From Chloranthus sessilifolius (taxonomy: Eukaryota; Streptophyta; Magnoliopsida; Chloranthales; Chloranthaceae), in the NCBI GenBank assembly GCA_021018995.1, contig CM037587.1:67165604-67229603 (forward strand): a stretch of DNA of 64,000 bases. Direction: 5' to 3'. How positions within the stretch are numbered: position 1 is the first letter of the stretch; the number at the start of each line of letters is the position of its first letter. Both the position numbers and the translations under genes were made by a program. This document shows positions 23,111 through 35,367 of the stretch, in pieces. The notes below the pieces were generated by a model. It was not told the DNA's origin. It searched no databases and saw nothing but the letters and a program-made list of their open reading frames with translations.

Positions 23111-24340
23111 TGATCCTTGGTTTGCAAACATAGTCAACTTCTTGGCTATTGGATGATTCCTCAACATTGGAATAGAATGGATAAAGATCTTTTCTTCTCA
23201 CAAGTTAAACATTTCATTTGGGAAGATCCTTATCTATTTAAGAAAGTGATCGAAAGTGTGTCCGGACCATGAATTCCTCGCATATTGTCAATGTGTCATG
23301 AGCAGGCTGTGGAGGCCATTTCGATGTAACAATAAACAATGCAAAAATTCTGCAGTGTGGTTTCTATTGGCCCACAATCTTTAAAGATGCCTTACAAAGA
23401 TAAATCTTGCAATCGCCAAAAAGGGCAAGATTTCAAAAGAAACTCAATGCCCTCGCAGCCAATCACAGTAGTTGAGTTGTTTGATGTTTGGGGCATAGAT
23501 TTTATGGGCCCTTTCCCCTTCTAATGGAAACAATTTCATCTTGGTAGTGGATTATGTCTCCAAGTGGATTGAGGCCATAGCTACCAAATCCAATGATCAC
23601 AAAGTGGTTTTAAGATTCCTCAAAGACCACATTTTTCCGATTTGGATTCCCGAGCCATCATTAGTGATGGGGAAGCCACTTTGTAATAAAAGTGCTTGAC
23701 TCTCTATTAAAAAGTACTGTCACTCACAGAGTAGCCACTCCCTATCATCCACAAACCAAAGGGATGGTGGAGATTTCAAATAGAGAGATCAAACACATTT
23801 TGGAAAAACTGTGAAGAAGGACAAAGGACTGGTCTTTTAAGCTTAATGATGCTTTGTGGGCATCTGAATCGCCTACAAGACTCCTATAGGATGTCCTTTC
23901 AGATCGGTTTATGGCAAGGCATGCCATCTACCAAAGAGAATTAGAATATAAGGCCTTGTGGGCAATCAAAACTTTTAATATGGATCTAATCATTGCTTTG
24001 GTAACCACGGAAGCTTCAACTCACCGAATGGAAGAACTGAGGATGGATGCCTACACTAGCTCCAGATTGTACAAAGAAAAGGTTAAATCATTCCATGATA
24101 GGAGCCTCATGAGAAAAGAGTTCATACCGGGGTCCAAGGTATGGTTATTCAACTCTAAACTTAAATTCTATCCTGGCAAATTGAGATCCAGATGGGAAGG
24201 GCCATACATCGTCATCAAGGCCTCCCCTCGGGAGCTGTGGATATTTCAGATCCCAAGGATGGAAGAATACTCAAGGTAAATGGTCGAGGCTCAAACCATG
24301 CATTGAAAACACCCGAGCCCTTGCTGCCCACCTATCATCA
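23111..24340 (+). pseudogene. pol: Athila integrase, broken
   Basis: The N-terminal part is scrambled. A core fragment with [10 protein letters not shown] carries the first catalytic Asp near 23490-23515. Around 23641-23760 there are remnants of the second Asp region and of the P-Y-H-P-Q-T block. The C-terminal part is best kept (23911-24279), with HDRSLMRKEFIPGSKVWLFN and FYPGKLRSRWEGPYIV. No complete catalytic core can be read. Confidence 0.8.
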
Positions 24341-27262
24341 TGAATCTCCAAAAATCGATGGTAGAAAAGTGTATAATATGTTTGTACAACATTGTTTTTC
24401 GATTTTCTTGTTTCGTCTATTTTTCTTATGCATAGTGTAAATACACTACAAAGTTCAAATCGCAAAAGTAAAAAGTACTGCTCGAAAAGTTCAAAGTTCT
24501 ATTCGAATGATTGAGTCAGAATGAACTACTCGACAAGAACCATGTTCTGTTCGAATAGTTAAAATTTCCTTTTCGCATAGAAAATCTGGGGAGAAGTCCT
24601 TTGCGAAAAGATCTTTCTGGAGCAGCCGTCCAACAAGGAGCATCTGGACTAAAGCTGGAGCAGATCTGCTTGAGTTTGCATCCCCTTCTCCTTTGCACTC
24701 ATTTTCTATTTTTAAATTCTTGAGAACCAGCAGTTCGGTTGTGTTTAATGTTATAATTTCTCTTTTAGGCATCTTTTTTTTTTTTTTACAAAACCAAATA
24801 CAAAATAAAAGAAAATGAAAACACAAATAGAAAATCTAGTTGTTTCTCATTATTTTCAGTGATAGTAAATAAGGGCTCTTGTTGAGCGCTGATCAAAACA
24901 AGTAAAAAAAAAAAATTATAAAACAAAAAAAAAATTATATACATATATAGATATCTTAGAATGGGCTGTTTTCTCCATTTGCATCCACTTTTCCCATCCG
25001 GACTCTTTGAGATCATTTTTCTTTTTAGGAATCATGTAGGATAATGAGTAGTGGATCATAGGCTTTTGAATATTCAATGGACTCATGATTTTATTTTCCT
25101 TCGAGATTTCTTCATCATAAATGAACTCTGTTTATTTTAATATGTGCTCCCATGCTTCATTATTTTTTTATTCATACCCATCATCAACAAAGGGTCAATC
25201 TTATGAATCTTATGAATCTTATGAATCATTTGGCATTAGATTTTCGGTTTTAGGAATTTTAGTTTCAAATTCTGTTTTAGATGTTGATTTTTTTTCTTTC
25301 TTAGGTTAATGTGTCCTCGTCGATTTTCGTCATTTTACGTGAGTATAGCTAGTTTCTAACTTTGTTTTCCTATTTTGCATTCACAAATTCAGTTTTGTAT
25401 CAACACTTTTCTTTTCTTTTTTAACTTTGTATTCACCCTTACCTTGCTTTTACTTTGTTTCTCTGTTATTAGCATTAGTTTCCTTTCATTTGCATAGTAA
25501 TCCTTCCATTTGTTAGATTTTATTTAGCGTTCTAGCATTGTTTTGTTGATTTTTCTTGCATTTGTATATCATGTTTTCCATTTCCTTGCTCATATCTTTA
25601 GTTTTACATTTTTATTTTCTCGCATATAGTTTAGATTTTTCATTTCTTAGTTTTTCTTTCTTCTTTACCTGCACGCCCTAGTCTCTCATTGTCTAGAACA
25701 TTGAGGACAATGTTCATCTTAGGTTTGGGGTATGGCGGTTATGCCAATGAAATAAGTTAATGCTTGATGCAGCTTATGACCAGCAGAATTTTTGAAAATG
25801 AAGTAATTTCACACCTGTTGTTTTGAAAAATGAGGAAGTTAAAACTTTTTAAAATTAATTTCTAGTGAAATTCTACTACTTTCATGAAGTGAAGGTAAAA
25901 TTTCTAAAAATAAAAAATAAAAAATTGATGTTTTAGTAAACCTAAAATGAGAGAAAGGATGATATACCTCGAATTTGATAGAAAACCACACCCAGTGAGA
26001 TTTGGACCTGAATTTCACTCTTTGGAGGTATAAATTGGCGGTTTTTACGCTCTAGGACTTTGAACACCTTGTTTTCACTAGAAGTTACACATATCCAAGT
26101 TAAAATATCTTGAAAGAATCATGATATTAAAGACATCATGTAAGGCCTCCTGTTAGCCAGTTCGGACTTCAAAAAACCCAACCTTTTGAAACTGCCCTTG
26201 ATACACACCAATTGAGCTTTATAAATCCAAGATTTCTTTGAAACCTCATGTCGCCTAACCCTCACTCTGAGAATTGTAAGGTAAAGGAAAGAAAGTCAAG
26301 AAAGGTGAGTTGGGTATTTGGTAAAAGAAAAGAAAAATAATTGAAGGCAATGATGTATCGGAAGAAATGTGGCATTCCAACCAATGTTGATTTGAAAAAA
26401 AAAAGAAAAAAGAAAAAGAAAAGGAGAAGGCAATTCATTGGAAGTTTGAAAAAGAAAGAGAAAAAGATGGCCACTTTGGCTCAAAATTCAAAGAAGAAGA
26501 TGAAATTGTCAATTGAAGAAGGTGTGTCTATCACCTCCTTACCTTGACTGACTTCTCAATTTTGAACTCCATTCCACCCTTTATTCTTGATAAATTTCAC
26601 CCATAAGCCACATTACAACCCAAGCTAAAGTCCTAACTGAGCAATGTTGGATTGAGCTTTCACATGGGGATAAGGATTTGTGTAATCTTTGGTGAAAAAG
26701 TAGTAAATTCGTAACCTGAAAAGCAATGCCTATGCTCTTGCTTACAATCCTATTTGAGGATAATTGCTCTTGAGTGTGAAATAGTGCAACCCTCATATTT
26801 ACATGGTGAGTGAAAACCACGGTGAGAGTTGAGTTTGAAATCAAATTATTTGGGGTAACATCAAAACTGAATTCTCAAATAGAAGGCAAGATTTTCATTA
26901 ATTTTCTTGTAAAAACTTTTGACACCAACTGAGTGAATGGTAAAGGAATTACAGAGAATTTTAGTTTTGAACTGATGTTTTCTTAAAATCTTCTTACAAC
27001 CTCGAGTGATGAGATGTGAATAATCTGATTGGATAAAAGTTTGCTTTAATGTAATGCATTGATCTTAAGCGATTTATTGGAGAAGTTTGTGGGTACCTTT
27101 CTTTGAAAACCCTCAGAGACTTCACTCCTCCACTAGGGATCACCTAGGGGTTTAAAAGGCTTGTTGCATATGCTAAATGCAAGTGCTCCCTACAAAATGG
27201 CTTTTCATTCTATTTTAAATTTTGTCTTTGCTCGGGGACTAGCAAAGCTTAGGTTTGGGGTG
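24341..27262 (+). other. Athila 3' non-coding region with motif array and two PPT-like tracts
   Basis: There is no supportable gene, so no envelope-like ORF. At 24460-24610 the LTR motif CTTTGCGAAAAG and variants recur. Four tandem TTATGAATC-type units lie near 25198-25228. At about 25698-25740 an inverted repeat ACATTGAGGACAATGT is followed by TTAGGTTTGGGG, an internal PPT-like tract. The terminal tract AGGTTTGGGGTG (about 27251-27262) abuts the 3' LTR. A lysine-rich A-run region near 26390-26480 is low complexity. Confidence 0.75.
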
Positions 27263-29112
27263 TGTTGAGAACTGGAAAATACCATTTTCACCCTTAACTG
27301 GGCCTTGATAGACCCTTGAGAGAACTAAATAAGTATTTTAAGTGCCTATGTTGCTAACAATAAAGACACGCTTAACAATAAAAGCTTCAAAAGTGCCAAA
27401 AGATGACAATCCATGTCACCAAAGGAAGGAAGTAAAGAAACAACCTCATCACCGTGGGAAAGGTCTAAATAGAAGAGGCAAAGACCGTAAGAGAAGCAGG
27501 AACATTTCAACAGGAGAAATGCACTATAGAGTTCTTTTCAAGAAAGAACTTGCACTTTTCAGAAGAACCTTGAACTTTGCGAAAAGAAGAAAACACTCCT
27601 CGAAAAGAAGATGTAGCTCGTAAGTCATTGAACTTTGCGAAAAGGCCCCTAAACTCTGCGAAAAGGACTAAAACTCCAGGTGTAGCTTTCGAAGAGAATC
27701 TGAACTCCTCGAAAAGAAGATTAAACTTTGCGAACAGAGCTTCAGAAGTCATTGAACTTTGCGAAAAGGCCCCTGAACTCTGCGAAAAGGTATTCTTGAG
27801 ATTCGCAGCTTTAACAAGGGTATTTCAGGAAACTTTGCACGCGCCCCAATGCAATCAAAAGACCAGGAACATTCCGAAAGGTTCCAATCAAGATCCGGCA
27901 TATTCCAACCCATGTGGCGCCAAAGTTAAATTACGCGGAACTTCCGGAAGCTCAAGCGAATTTCAAACCCATAAGAAATTGATGCTTCGCACGATTGGCC
28001 GAACTAGATCAGAGCATTTCCATTGTCCAAAACAGATCTGGATCCCGTGCTCAACCCTCATTGGGCAATCCAGATCTAAAGCATTCTGATTGGTCAATCC
28101 AACCATGCGCAGGGATGGAGAAAAGTATAAATAGAGAAGCCATTAGCCCAAATTGGGCATCCAGTTTTAGAGTTTTCATCTCTGTTTCCCTCATTCCAGT
28201 CGGATAGCTTATCCGAACCCCCGTAATCCCTTCTTGTAGTTTACCTTTGAGAGCCATTGTGAGTGATTTGTACTTCCAAGTTCGGATTCAAGATCAGAAG
28301 TCCGAGGGCTCTCTAAGAAGCCGTGCTCAGTAATTGTAATTTTGGATTTTAAAGGTTCTTGTAATTTGTGTCTTCTCCATTGGAGTCATGTCGAGGGTTC
28401 AATGTTCACCTTAGTGCATTAGACTTCTTTAGATTCACTCATCCGCATGCAACTTTCCTTAATTCATCACCCATGCGAATTAGGCGTTGGTAACCTAATT
28501 CTAGCATTTACAAAGATGATGTTCATGTTACGAACTAAAGAATAGGCCATGACTATTGGATGATCTGTGACCATTTAAGTGATGATCATAGCCATAAGTC
28601 TAAACCTATTCCTTAATTCGGATTTATTTCTCTTACATCTGGCCGGTAGCCGATGAAGATTGAATCTGCCTGCTTGAACTACTGATTCTCCATTAAAATT
28701 CGTGAGGCTAAAGTACATGAAGCTATTATTTCTGCATTTGTCTTATTTTAAACATCTCCCCAACTCGGATCTGGATCATGTAGTTAGTTCTTTTCTTTAT
28801 TTGCTTATAGTTAAATGTGACACAATCCAACACTCTCTTTTATCTATTCTTTTTTTTAGATAATTATAGAGCCAGATCTGGTAGCACAGATCTGGAGGTT
28901 TATCTCTCAGTTTAGACAAAATTCTCTGTGGACGATCTTGAAATACTTACTTTTAAAACTTGCTACAATTGGCCCTGATCTTGCAGGCCAGTGTTAGCCC
29001 CAATGTGCTGATATCCCTTTCATAAGTTAACATCCATATAACCTAGCATTCTTTAATTCTTTAATTTTTGATTCATAATGCACACAATTATGGCACACTT
29101 GGAGCGACATCA
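27263..29112 (+). repeat. Athila 3' LTR
   Basis: The 1850-bp LTR has the same start and end as the 5' LTR. TATAAATA is at 28126. Against the 5' LTR the dominant differences are small indels and CAG/CTG versus CG swaps, not the transitions seen between the Tekay-1 LTRs. Confidence 0.92.
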
Positions 29113-29117
29113 ACTAG

Positions 29118-29575
29118 TAGATTGTTTCAAAAAATATACGAAAAAGAAGCACAACCGAGCGAGAGTAATATGACGAATGAATAGTCAATGAATTCAGAGA
29201 AGCATAAGAAAATTGTGAGGGCATTCTTGGTAATCTTATTAGAGAAGTATAAGCAAGCCGCGAGAGCATCCCTGACATCTTCGCACTACTAGATATCGTC
29301 CTGTAGTGGCGGGAGGAGGATAAACTCCTACTAACCATAGAATTTGATGATTTGATAGTGCTGAACCATGACGGAGAGCTTAATTATGGCACTGTATTAT
29401 CCATTCAAGAAGAAAGTAGTTGACTACTATTTCAAAATTTGGTTGAATAAGAAGCTATCCCCAGATCAATAAAGCTTATCTCCTCTTCACCCTTAATTTT
29501 TTTTTTCTTTTCGGACAATGAGTCAAATGATTTTCAAAATCTTTTTGAGAATAAAACTGAAAACTCTTGAATGAT
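29118..29575 (+). pseudogene. Older reading frame, part 3, right of Athila
   Basis: After the right ACTAG TSD the frame from 17043 continues in phase with one TAG to about 29290, including the segment KIVRAFLVILLEKYKQAARA. Near 29260-29290 the better frame shifts by one: FALLDIVL, then LLLTIEFDDLIVLNHDGEL around 29310-29380. It fades out near 29575. The family is unknown. The three parts (1720-1885, 16876-17043, 29118-29575) look like one older coding sequence split by two retrotransposons. Confidence 0.35.
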
Positions 29576-30754
29576 AAGTGATGCAATCACTCATTATCTA
29601 CCATTCACCTCATCCTTGTTAAAAGCTATAATACATGAGGATCATTCAGTACCTATAGAATCAAGTTTGGCACATGGTTGAAATAATCAAATTACTTCCC
29701 AACATGGGATCATCACAAATACACTCCAAGACATCTGAGAGGCAAAGAAAAGTCCCATCGTCACTTGACACTGGGGCTTTTTTTTTAACACTAACATCTT
29801 GGCAACAATAATCGGGTCACGAGATCAACATCTCAAATTGGGAGATTTAAATTTTTTTTTTTTAATTTTCCCCAATGTCTCACATAGAACCTAAAAAAAA
29901 AATTACCTTAAATCCCACTGTGGAATAAAAAAGATAAAATATAAATAATAATAAAATATTTTCCAAAGTCCCATCGCATGACCACAAAAAAAAAAAACCC
30001 TTTGACTAAAAAAAGAAGACTTTTTCAATCTCTTTCATCCTCAAATCTCTGCAAAACAAACAATCAAAACCCTCTTCAGAATCTCTCTACTATCCCTTCT
30101 CATCATCCTATCTCACCTCCCTAGCACATCTACACAACTCACCTGACCAAGAATGACGCTGCAGAATCACCCTTGAACAACAACAAGGATCTTTTCTCTA
30201 GAGAACAACTAAATATTCATCAATGGACAAACTTTTTTCAAGCTGCATCATGATGTACTTATTGTTGATATCACTTAACAACTTTCGACACCTTTTATCT
30301 CAAATTTATCCTATTATCACCGTGGTTGCACCACTTGTGCCTCGACTGCGGCATAGTCCTCTCGTACGGTCACGACATGCACCAATGGCAGTGGTAAAAG
30401 CCCCTCGACCGCCACAACTAGTCTCCAGATGAATCAATCCTCCATGTTTCAAGATAAGGAAGACAATAGTCGATATCAACCCCATCATCGAAGAATATTC
30501 GAGCAAGGATTCACCTCTACATGTGAGTCTTTGCACTCATTCAGGTAAGTGCCATCCCATCACTAACCATCATAGCACGTGACCAGAAGGGGAGGTTCAA
30601 CCAATGTCCCATCACGAAAAGCAATGAGCTGAACCCCCTAAACGTCCCATCGCGACAATCGACACAGTCCCATCGCGCAACAGTCGCCAGACTCCACCAC
30701 AACAAAAACATCCACTTGTCGACAGAAGAAGAAAGGGAAACTTTTTGCCATCCC
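29576..30754. other. Unassigned AT-rich sequence
   Basis: I see no supportable gene or boundary. Poly-A/T runs occur near 29490, 29850 and 29990. The word GTCCCATCGC or a near form recurs at about 29965, 30610, 30645 and 30670, possibly an old dispersed repeat. It ends at the minus-strand element LTR (ATCCC at 30750-30754 is the candidate left TSD, with no matching right copy). Confidence 0.5.
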
Positions 30755-31386
30755 GGATCGCTACTTATGTGTATGTCTAATTAAGTTTTAACTTATTGCA
30801 AGGGCACAATGGAAATTATAGAGCTAGTATAGGATCGTTCCCACGAAGAAGTTATTATCTTATCTAAATTTCTATTTCAAAGTTTCTATTTATCTTTTAA
30901 GGTTTTAAACTACTGGAGAAATATGAATAAAGAATGGGTTCTTAACCTAAAGTGCATAAAATAATTCCTAATCCTCCTTCTTCATATTAAGGTGGTCAAT
31001 CCCAATCTTCAGTCATCGGATATTTATAAAAATAAACATTACTGTTACACTAATCTATAAATTTCAACCCGAGTCGTAAATTCAAATCAAAATTCGAAGA
31101 TGTTTACAAAGCATATAAATAAAGCAAATAAAATCTAAATTAGAAAACAAAGTAAATATATCTTTCACCACTCAACTGCAGTCATCAATTGCTTCTGAGA
31201 AATTAGAATATCTACACTAATCTTCAGTACCCAATAGTAGTCGTTAATTGCTCTTGAGAAACCTTTGATATCTAATCTACAAAGAAATAAAAATCTACTC
31301 TAATTTTGATCAAAAGAAAACTCAACCTCAGTCATCAATTAATGCTGAGAATTTCTTTGATGGTTTATTCCTACACCGGACCCTCT

Positions 31387-31394
31387 TATTTATA
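31387..31394 (-). promoter_or_regulatory. TATA box of the minus-strand LTR
   Basis: TATAAATA is followed by AGAGGG on the minus strand. The second LTR has the same box at 39805-39798 in identical context. Confidence 0.55.
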
Positions 31395-31689
31395 GATCAT
31401 ATGGAGTCGGTTTACAAGACTACTAATTCTAATAAAAGAAATTACTAAAGTAAAAGTATCCTAATGTAACTCTAATTCCTAATTTTATTCTTCCTTGCTT
31501 TCAAACTATAGATGTGCTTCGGCTTAATTTCTTTGATAACAACAACAAAGATCTTCGGAGTTTATCTTTGTCAACCTTCTCAGATCCGTAATTCACCAAA
31601 CTTCTAATTCTGTGCATGTCGGTCATAGTTCTCATATGATCAGCAGCAGCAGTTCAGTAGTAGGGAAGCTTTTCTTTTACACAATCATA

Positions 31690-31935
31690 AATTACGATTG
31701 TCTATTTTCTTCACTTTTTCAGAAAATCGTAAATCACAAATTTCAAGTTTCTCCTATTATGATAATAACAATTATGATTTTTCTTACGATTGCTCGCTTT
31801 TTCTTCTTGTATTGCTTTTGCTTCTAGAGAATCATAAATTACGATTTTTTATTTCTTTACTTCATCAATGCTCAATCGTCTTTTATGATTTTCTAGCTTT
31901 CAATATATAGCGAATTGTCTTCTTACACTAAATCG
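31690..31935 (-). repeat. Array of AATCGTAAATTACGATT-type palindromes
   Basis: About eight imperfect copies of AATCGTAAATTACGATT or half-sites (TTACGATT, AATCGTCTTT) occur. The matching array in the other LTR is at about 40095-40350. Related half-sites (ACGATCGTGTTTT, AGATCGTAAC) recur in the internal 3' region at 37363-37402 and 42474-42510. Confidence 0.8.
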
Positions 31936-33904
31936 TCTTTTACTACTCTTTGAGTTTCTTTTGATGAATATTAATACTTTGGCTCTCTTTTATTAACTTT
32001 CTTTAATATTTGCACATCAGGATCTTATTAGTAGCAAACTAAGTCCTAGCATCACTAAGTTAAGGGTGATAAAATGGTAAATTATGTGATTGATCATACC
32101 CCCAAACTTACGTTTTGCTAGTCCCTAGCAAACAAGGAAACATAAAATATCTAAAACTATGAATTTAAATTCTACTTTCATAGGGAGTACGATTGCATTT
32201 AGCAAATGCAACAAGCCTTTAAACCCCTAGGTGATCCCTAGTGGAGGAGTTACAGTCTCTTGAAGATTTTCAGTGAAGTTACCTACAAACTTCAAATATA
32301 TTTTTTTGGATTTTTCAGGAATTCTTAAAACTAAAAGAAACAAGAAGTTAAAAATCTATACTAATTTTATACACTAACTAAATTAATTAATCAATCATCA
32401 TATGGCTATTATGATTTTCAAAAATTTCAAATCTATTATCCGTAACTTTCCATCATCGCAATCATCCTTGATCAAAACTCCAACCCTTTCAATTCATAGC
32501 AACCATAGAGTGTATATCAGTGAAAAATTTATTCATCATAGATTTTTCTAAACTGCAGTTTTTAGAAAATATTTTCATCCAAATTTTCACTATTGGTTTA
32601 CTCTAAAAAATAATATCAAAATTTTGAGTTCTCACAATATGTATATATAATTAAATTTCCAAGAATGCTTGACTAAAAAGGTAAATCTCATGGAATGTGT
32701 AACATCTTGAAAAAGTTTTGAATTTGAACAGTACGCCTCGATGTGTGTGCCCGATTGGTCACGTACTCGACTTGGTGAAAATAATTAAGTTAGTTTGGTT
32801 AAGTCTTAAATGAAAAAGATTGGTTTAGATTTACGTGTGGACCTTTAGATGAATTGTATACACCTAGCTACGACGTATTGGCATTGGTTATAAATGAAAA
32901 TAAAGGCAAGAGAATTTATTTGTCTTATGATTTTTGGGTTCTAGAGAGGGAATGATTATTAATGGTTAAACAACTTATTTGACTAATTGGGCCAACTATA
33001 TTTGGCTGACTAGTTGAGCCAACTATTCGAGCCGACTATAGGTCCTGATTGGGTGCATGTTTGTTAAGAAATACGTCACCATTTGGATTTTTCAAACGGG
33101 ATCGTTTTAGGTCCGTTTGAGCTCGTGTGAGATTTTTAGGACCAAATTCATACACTGTGGTGGTGTGTATTGGTTTAACGCCGGGTTCGATTGATAGGTG
33201 GTTTGGGTGTGCATGCCCCACACTGAACTAGAGGGTTGCTTATAAAATAGATAAGACCTTACTTAGGTGTATCCATTTTGCACGAAGACTAAGTTAATTG
33301 GATAGGGCATACACCCAAATGGGTGTCTGTGTTTAACAAGGGAGCAATCCCTTTAAGTAATAAAAATAAAGCTTCTTTGAGAAGCCTTAAACCGTTTGCA
33401 AATTTTGGGGAGAGAAAGAGAGAAGGAGCTTGAGGAGATTGTTCGCGTGGACGTCCGGTGCTCGGATCAGCTCCATTAAGCTTCGAGGTATCTGCCTTGT
33501 AGTGATTTGTGTACCGTGAGAGTCATTGGATTCCAATATTGATGGAGTTTTTAGAGATTTTGTGTGTGTGGGTGGAAGGTAGAGAGAGCCAACCGTTGTG
33601 ATCGCAATATATGCGATAGGAAGTGTGAAGAGTAGCGTGTGACCAAGAGTGGAGTTGTCATGGGCTCCGTTTCGATTCAATTGCAAGAAGATTTGGTAAA
33701 TTTCACTTTGAAACCCTAGTGTGGACGTGAGCTTGTGGATCGAGAAATCGATCAATTTGAGGTATGGAAATTGGGCTAAATCATGATTTATAGTTGAGTT
33801 AGTTTGATCTATATTTATGGGTGAAAAATTAGAAGAAAAAGAAGTTAAGATTTAAGAAAAATAGGTTATGAAACATAAACCCTTAAGAAGGGTGAAATTT
33901 ATCA

Positions 33905-34095
33905 ATTTTCGATCGATCGAAATTGAATTCGATCGATCAGAATTGACAAGAGATGATGAAATGCGATTTGTTTGAAAAATTTGAACAATCAAAATAAAAT
34001 TCGATCGAAATGAAATTCAATCGATCAAATTGAAATTCGATCGATCGAAATGAAATTCAATCGATCGAAATTAAATTCGATCGATTGAATTTGAC
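33905..34095 (+). repeat. TTCGATCGATCGAAAT palindrome array in the solo LTR
   Basis: About seven copies of CGATCGATCGAAATTGAA or variants occur. The motif is self-complementary and lies about 140 bp after the donor-like site, the same relative position as in the Tekay-1 and Tekay-3 LTRs. Confidence 0.85.
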
Positions 34096-35000
34096 AGAGC
34101 TTGCCGACACTGCTTCGGTATTTTGGTATTAACTTTCTATCCTGAATTTAGAATCATATGATTCTTAAGGTGTTGGAAAGAGAATAACGAGCTCTACAAT
34201 GTTTATGAATCAACCAACTCCTGAATAAAAATTTTCGAGAGTCAAAATTGAGTGGAAAGTTGGGTCATGTTCAGAGTTAGCATGTTTTGATTGAAGTACA
34301 GACGAAGCTTCGATATTTTGATGATAGCGTTTTATTCTGAACTCCGATTGAGGTGATTATTGAGGTGTTGGAAAGAGGATAACATGGCCTAAAACTTTTG
34401 TGTTTTAACCATTTCGTTAATCCAAAAGTTTTAAAGATCAAAATTTAGGAGGAAGTTACATCAATTTCTAAGTTAGCACAAATTTGCCCGTTTCAACCTC
34501 GGTTTGAGAAAATACTTAAATATATCTAAGTTATTACTATTTGGTGTTGACCCTTGATACATCATCATATGTTTGTCATATAGATTAAGGGTGGGAATCC
34601 ATCGATAGGACTTTTCTTTGCTCCTCGTAACTTTAAGGGTTAAGGTAGGGGAACTTCAACACAAGCTTACATGTTTGACTTTGATTCATAGTTCTTTGAT
34701 ATGATCGAATGCTTTGACGGTTTTTAAACTAGAATTTAAAATCTTTTGAATCTAAAAATGAATTAAAATCCGGCATATAATCTTTGAACATAAAATTTGA
34801 ATTCTGACCTTGAATATGAAATTGAACCATAAATCCGAAATTTTGAACTTCGACGCTAAAATTTGATATTGAACTTGAATATGATCTTTACACTTGAAAT
34901 TTTGAATCCTTTGAACCAGGAATAAGAACTTTGGACTTTGATTTATCAATCTAAACTTGAATTTAAATTCTAAACCTTTGAGTCTTTTAGCCTTGTGTGA

Positions 35001-35183
35001 ATGTACGCCCTTGGACAGCTTTGGCGGGATTTACGTACTCCTTTGGACATTTTCGTATCTATGTATGCCCTTGGACTGCTTTGACAGGATTTACGTACTC
35101 TTTTGGATATCTTCATATTTATGTATGCCCTTGGACTGCTTTGGCAGGATTTATGTACTCCTTTGAACATCTTCGTATCTATG
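35001..35183 (+). repeat. 60-bp tandem repeat, three copies
   Basis: Units begin at 35001, 35061 and 35121 with ATGTATGCCCTTGG. Because 60 is divisible by three, both strands show artificial repetitive open frames. It is followed by the 31-bp repeat at 35231-35367. Confidence 0.92.
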
Positions 35184-35230
35184 ACCGCAATCTCCATGAA
35201 TCAAACTATAAGTCAAGAAAATTTAAGTGA

Positions 35231-35367
35231 ACCGCTATGGGCGGATTATGAGTATTGGTGGACCGATATGGGCGGATTATGGGTATCTGTGGACCGCTAT
35301 GGGCGGATTATGTGCGTCGGTGGACCGTTATGGGCGGGTTATCAGTACCTTGTGGGCCGCTAGGGCG
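35231..35367 (+). repeat. 31-bp tandem repeat with CCGCTATGGGCGG core
   Basis: Four to five units start near 35231, 35262, 35293, 35324 and 35355. They sit in the solo LTR roughly where the Tekay-1 and Tekay-3 LTRs carry the conserved GC-rich block, and may be a family-specific replacement for it. Confidence 0.9.

Larger units (their letters stand above)
17044..29112 (+). mobile_element. Athila-like Ty3/gypsy retrotransposon, heavily decayed
   Basis: LTRs at 17044-18887 and 27263-29112 are flanked by perfect ACTAG TSDs (17039-17043 and 29113-29117). A decayed Asp-tRNA-type PBS follows the 5' LTR and AGGTTTGGGGTG precedes the 3' LTR. Gag, protease, RT, RNase H and integrase segments have Athila signatures: the FSLKDKARAWL-type gag block, LLDLGASVN in protease, FMEIFMDDFSIYG in RT and L-R-S-R-W-E-G-P in integrase. 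A long 3' non-coding region takes the place where some Athila elements have an envelope-like ORF; none is detectable here. The copy is full of frameshifts and stops. Confidence 0.92.
30755..32096 (-). repeat. 3' LTR of the minus-strand element
   Basis: On the minus strand it starts TGATCAATCAC and ends at AGCGATCC (CA decayed to CC), 1342 bp. It is a close match to 39169-40507. It contains a palindrome array (31690-31935), three degenerate copies of CAGTCGTCAATTGCT-like sequence (about 31180-31345) and a minus-strand TATA box (TATAAATA, 31394-31387). Confidence 0.88.

Noticed and set aside
24491..25016. Hydrophobic minus-strand frames that could be an envelope-like or membrane protein
   Set aside because: Opposite strand to the element, T-rich low complexity, no signal peptide plus anchor layout. 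The expected sense-strand envelope-like ORF is absent.
26341..26547. Lysine-rich frame resembling a nuclear basic protein
   Set aside because: An A-rich low-complexity stretch in the Athila 3' non-coding region.
27342..28207. Open frames in the Athila 3' LTR with repeated L-N-F-A-K-R
   Set aside because: Translation of the TTTGCGAAAAG motif array; the 5' LTR has different breaks. This is LTR, not a gene.
30750..30754. ATCCC as a confirmed TSD for the minus-strand element
   Set aside because: No matching right-hand copy was found, because the tandem is truncated at 42962. Kept only as a candidate.
34957..35363. Repetitive open frames on both strands
   Set aside because: They are produced by the 60-bp tandem repeat, whose period is a multiple of three, inside a solo LTR.
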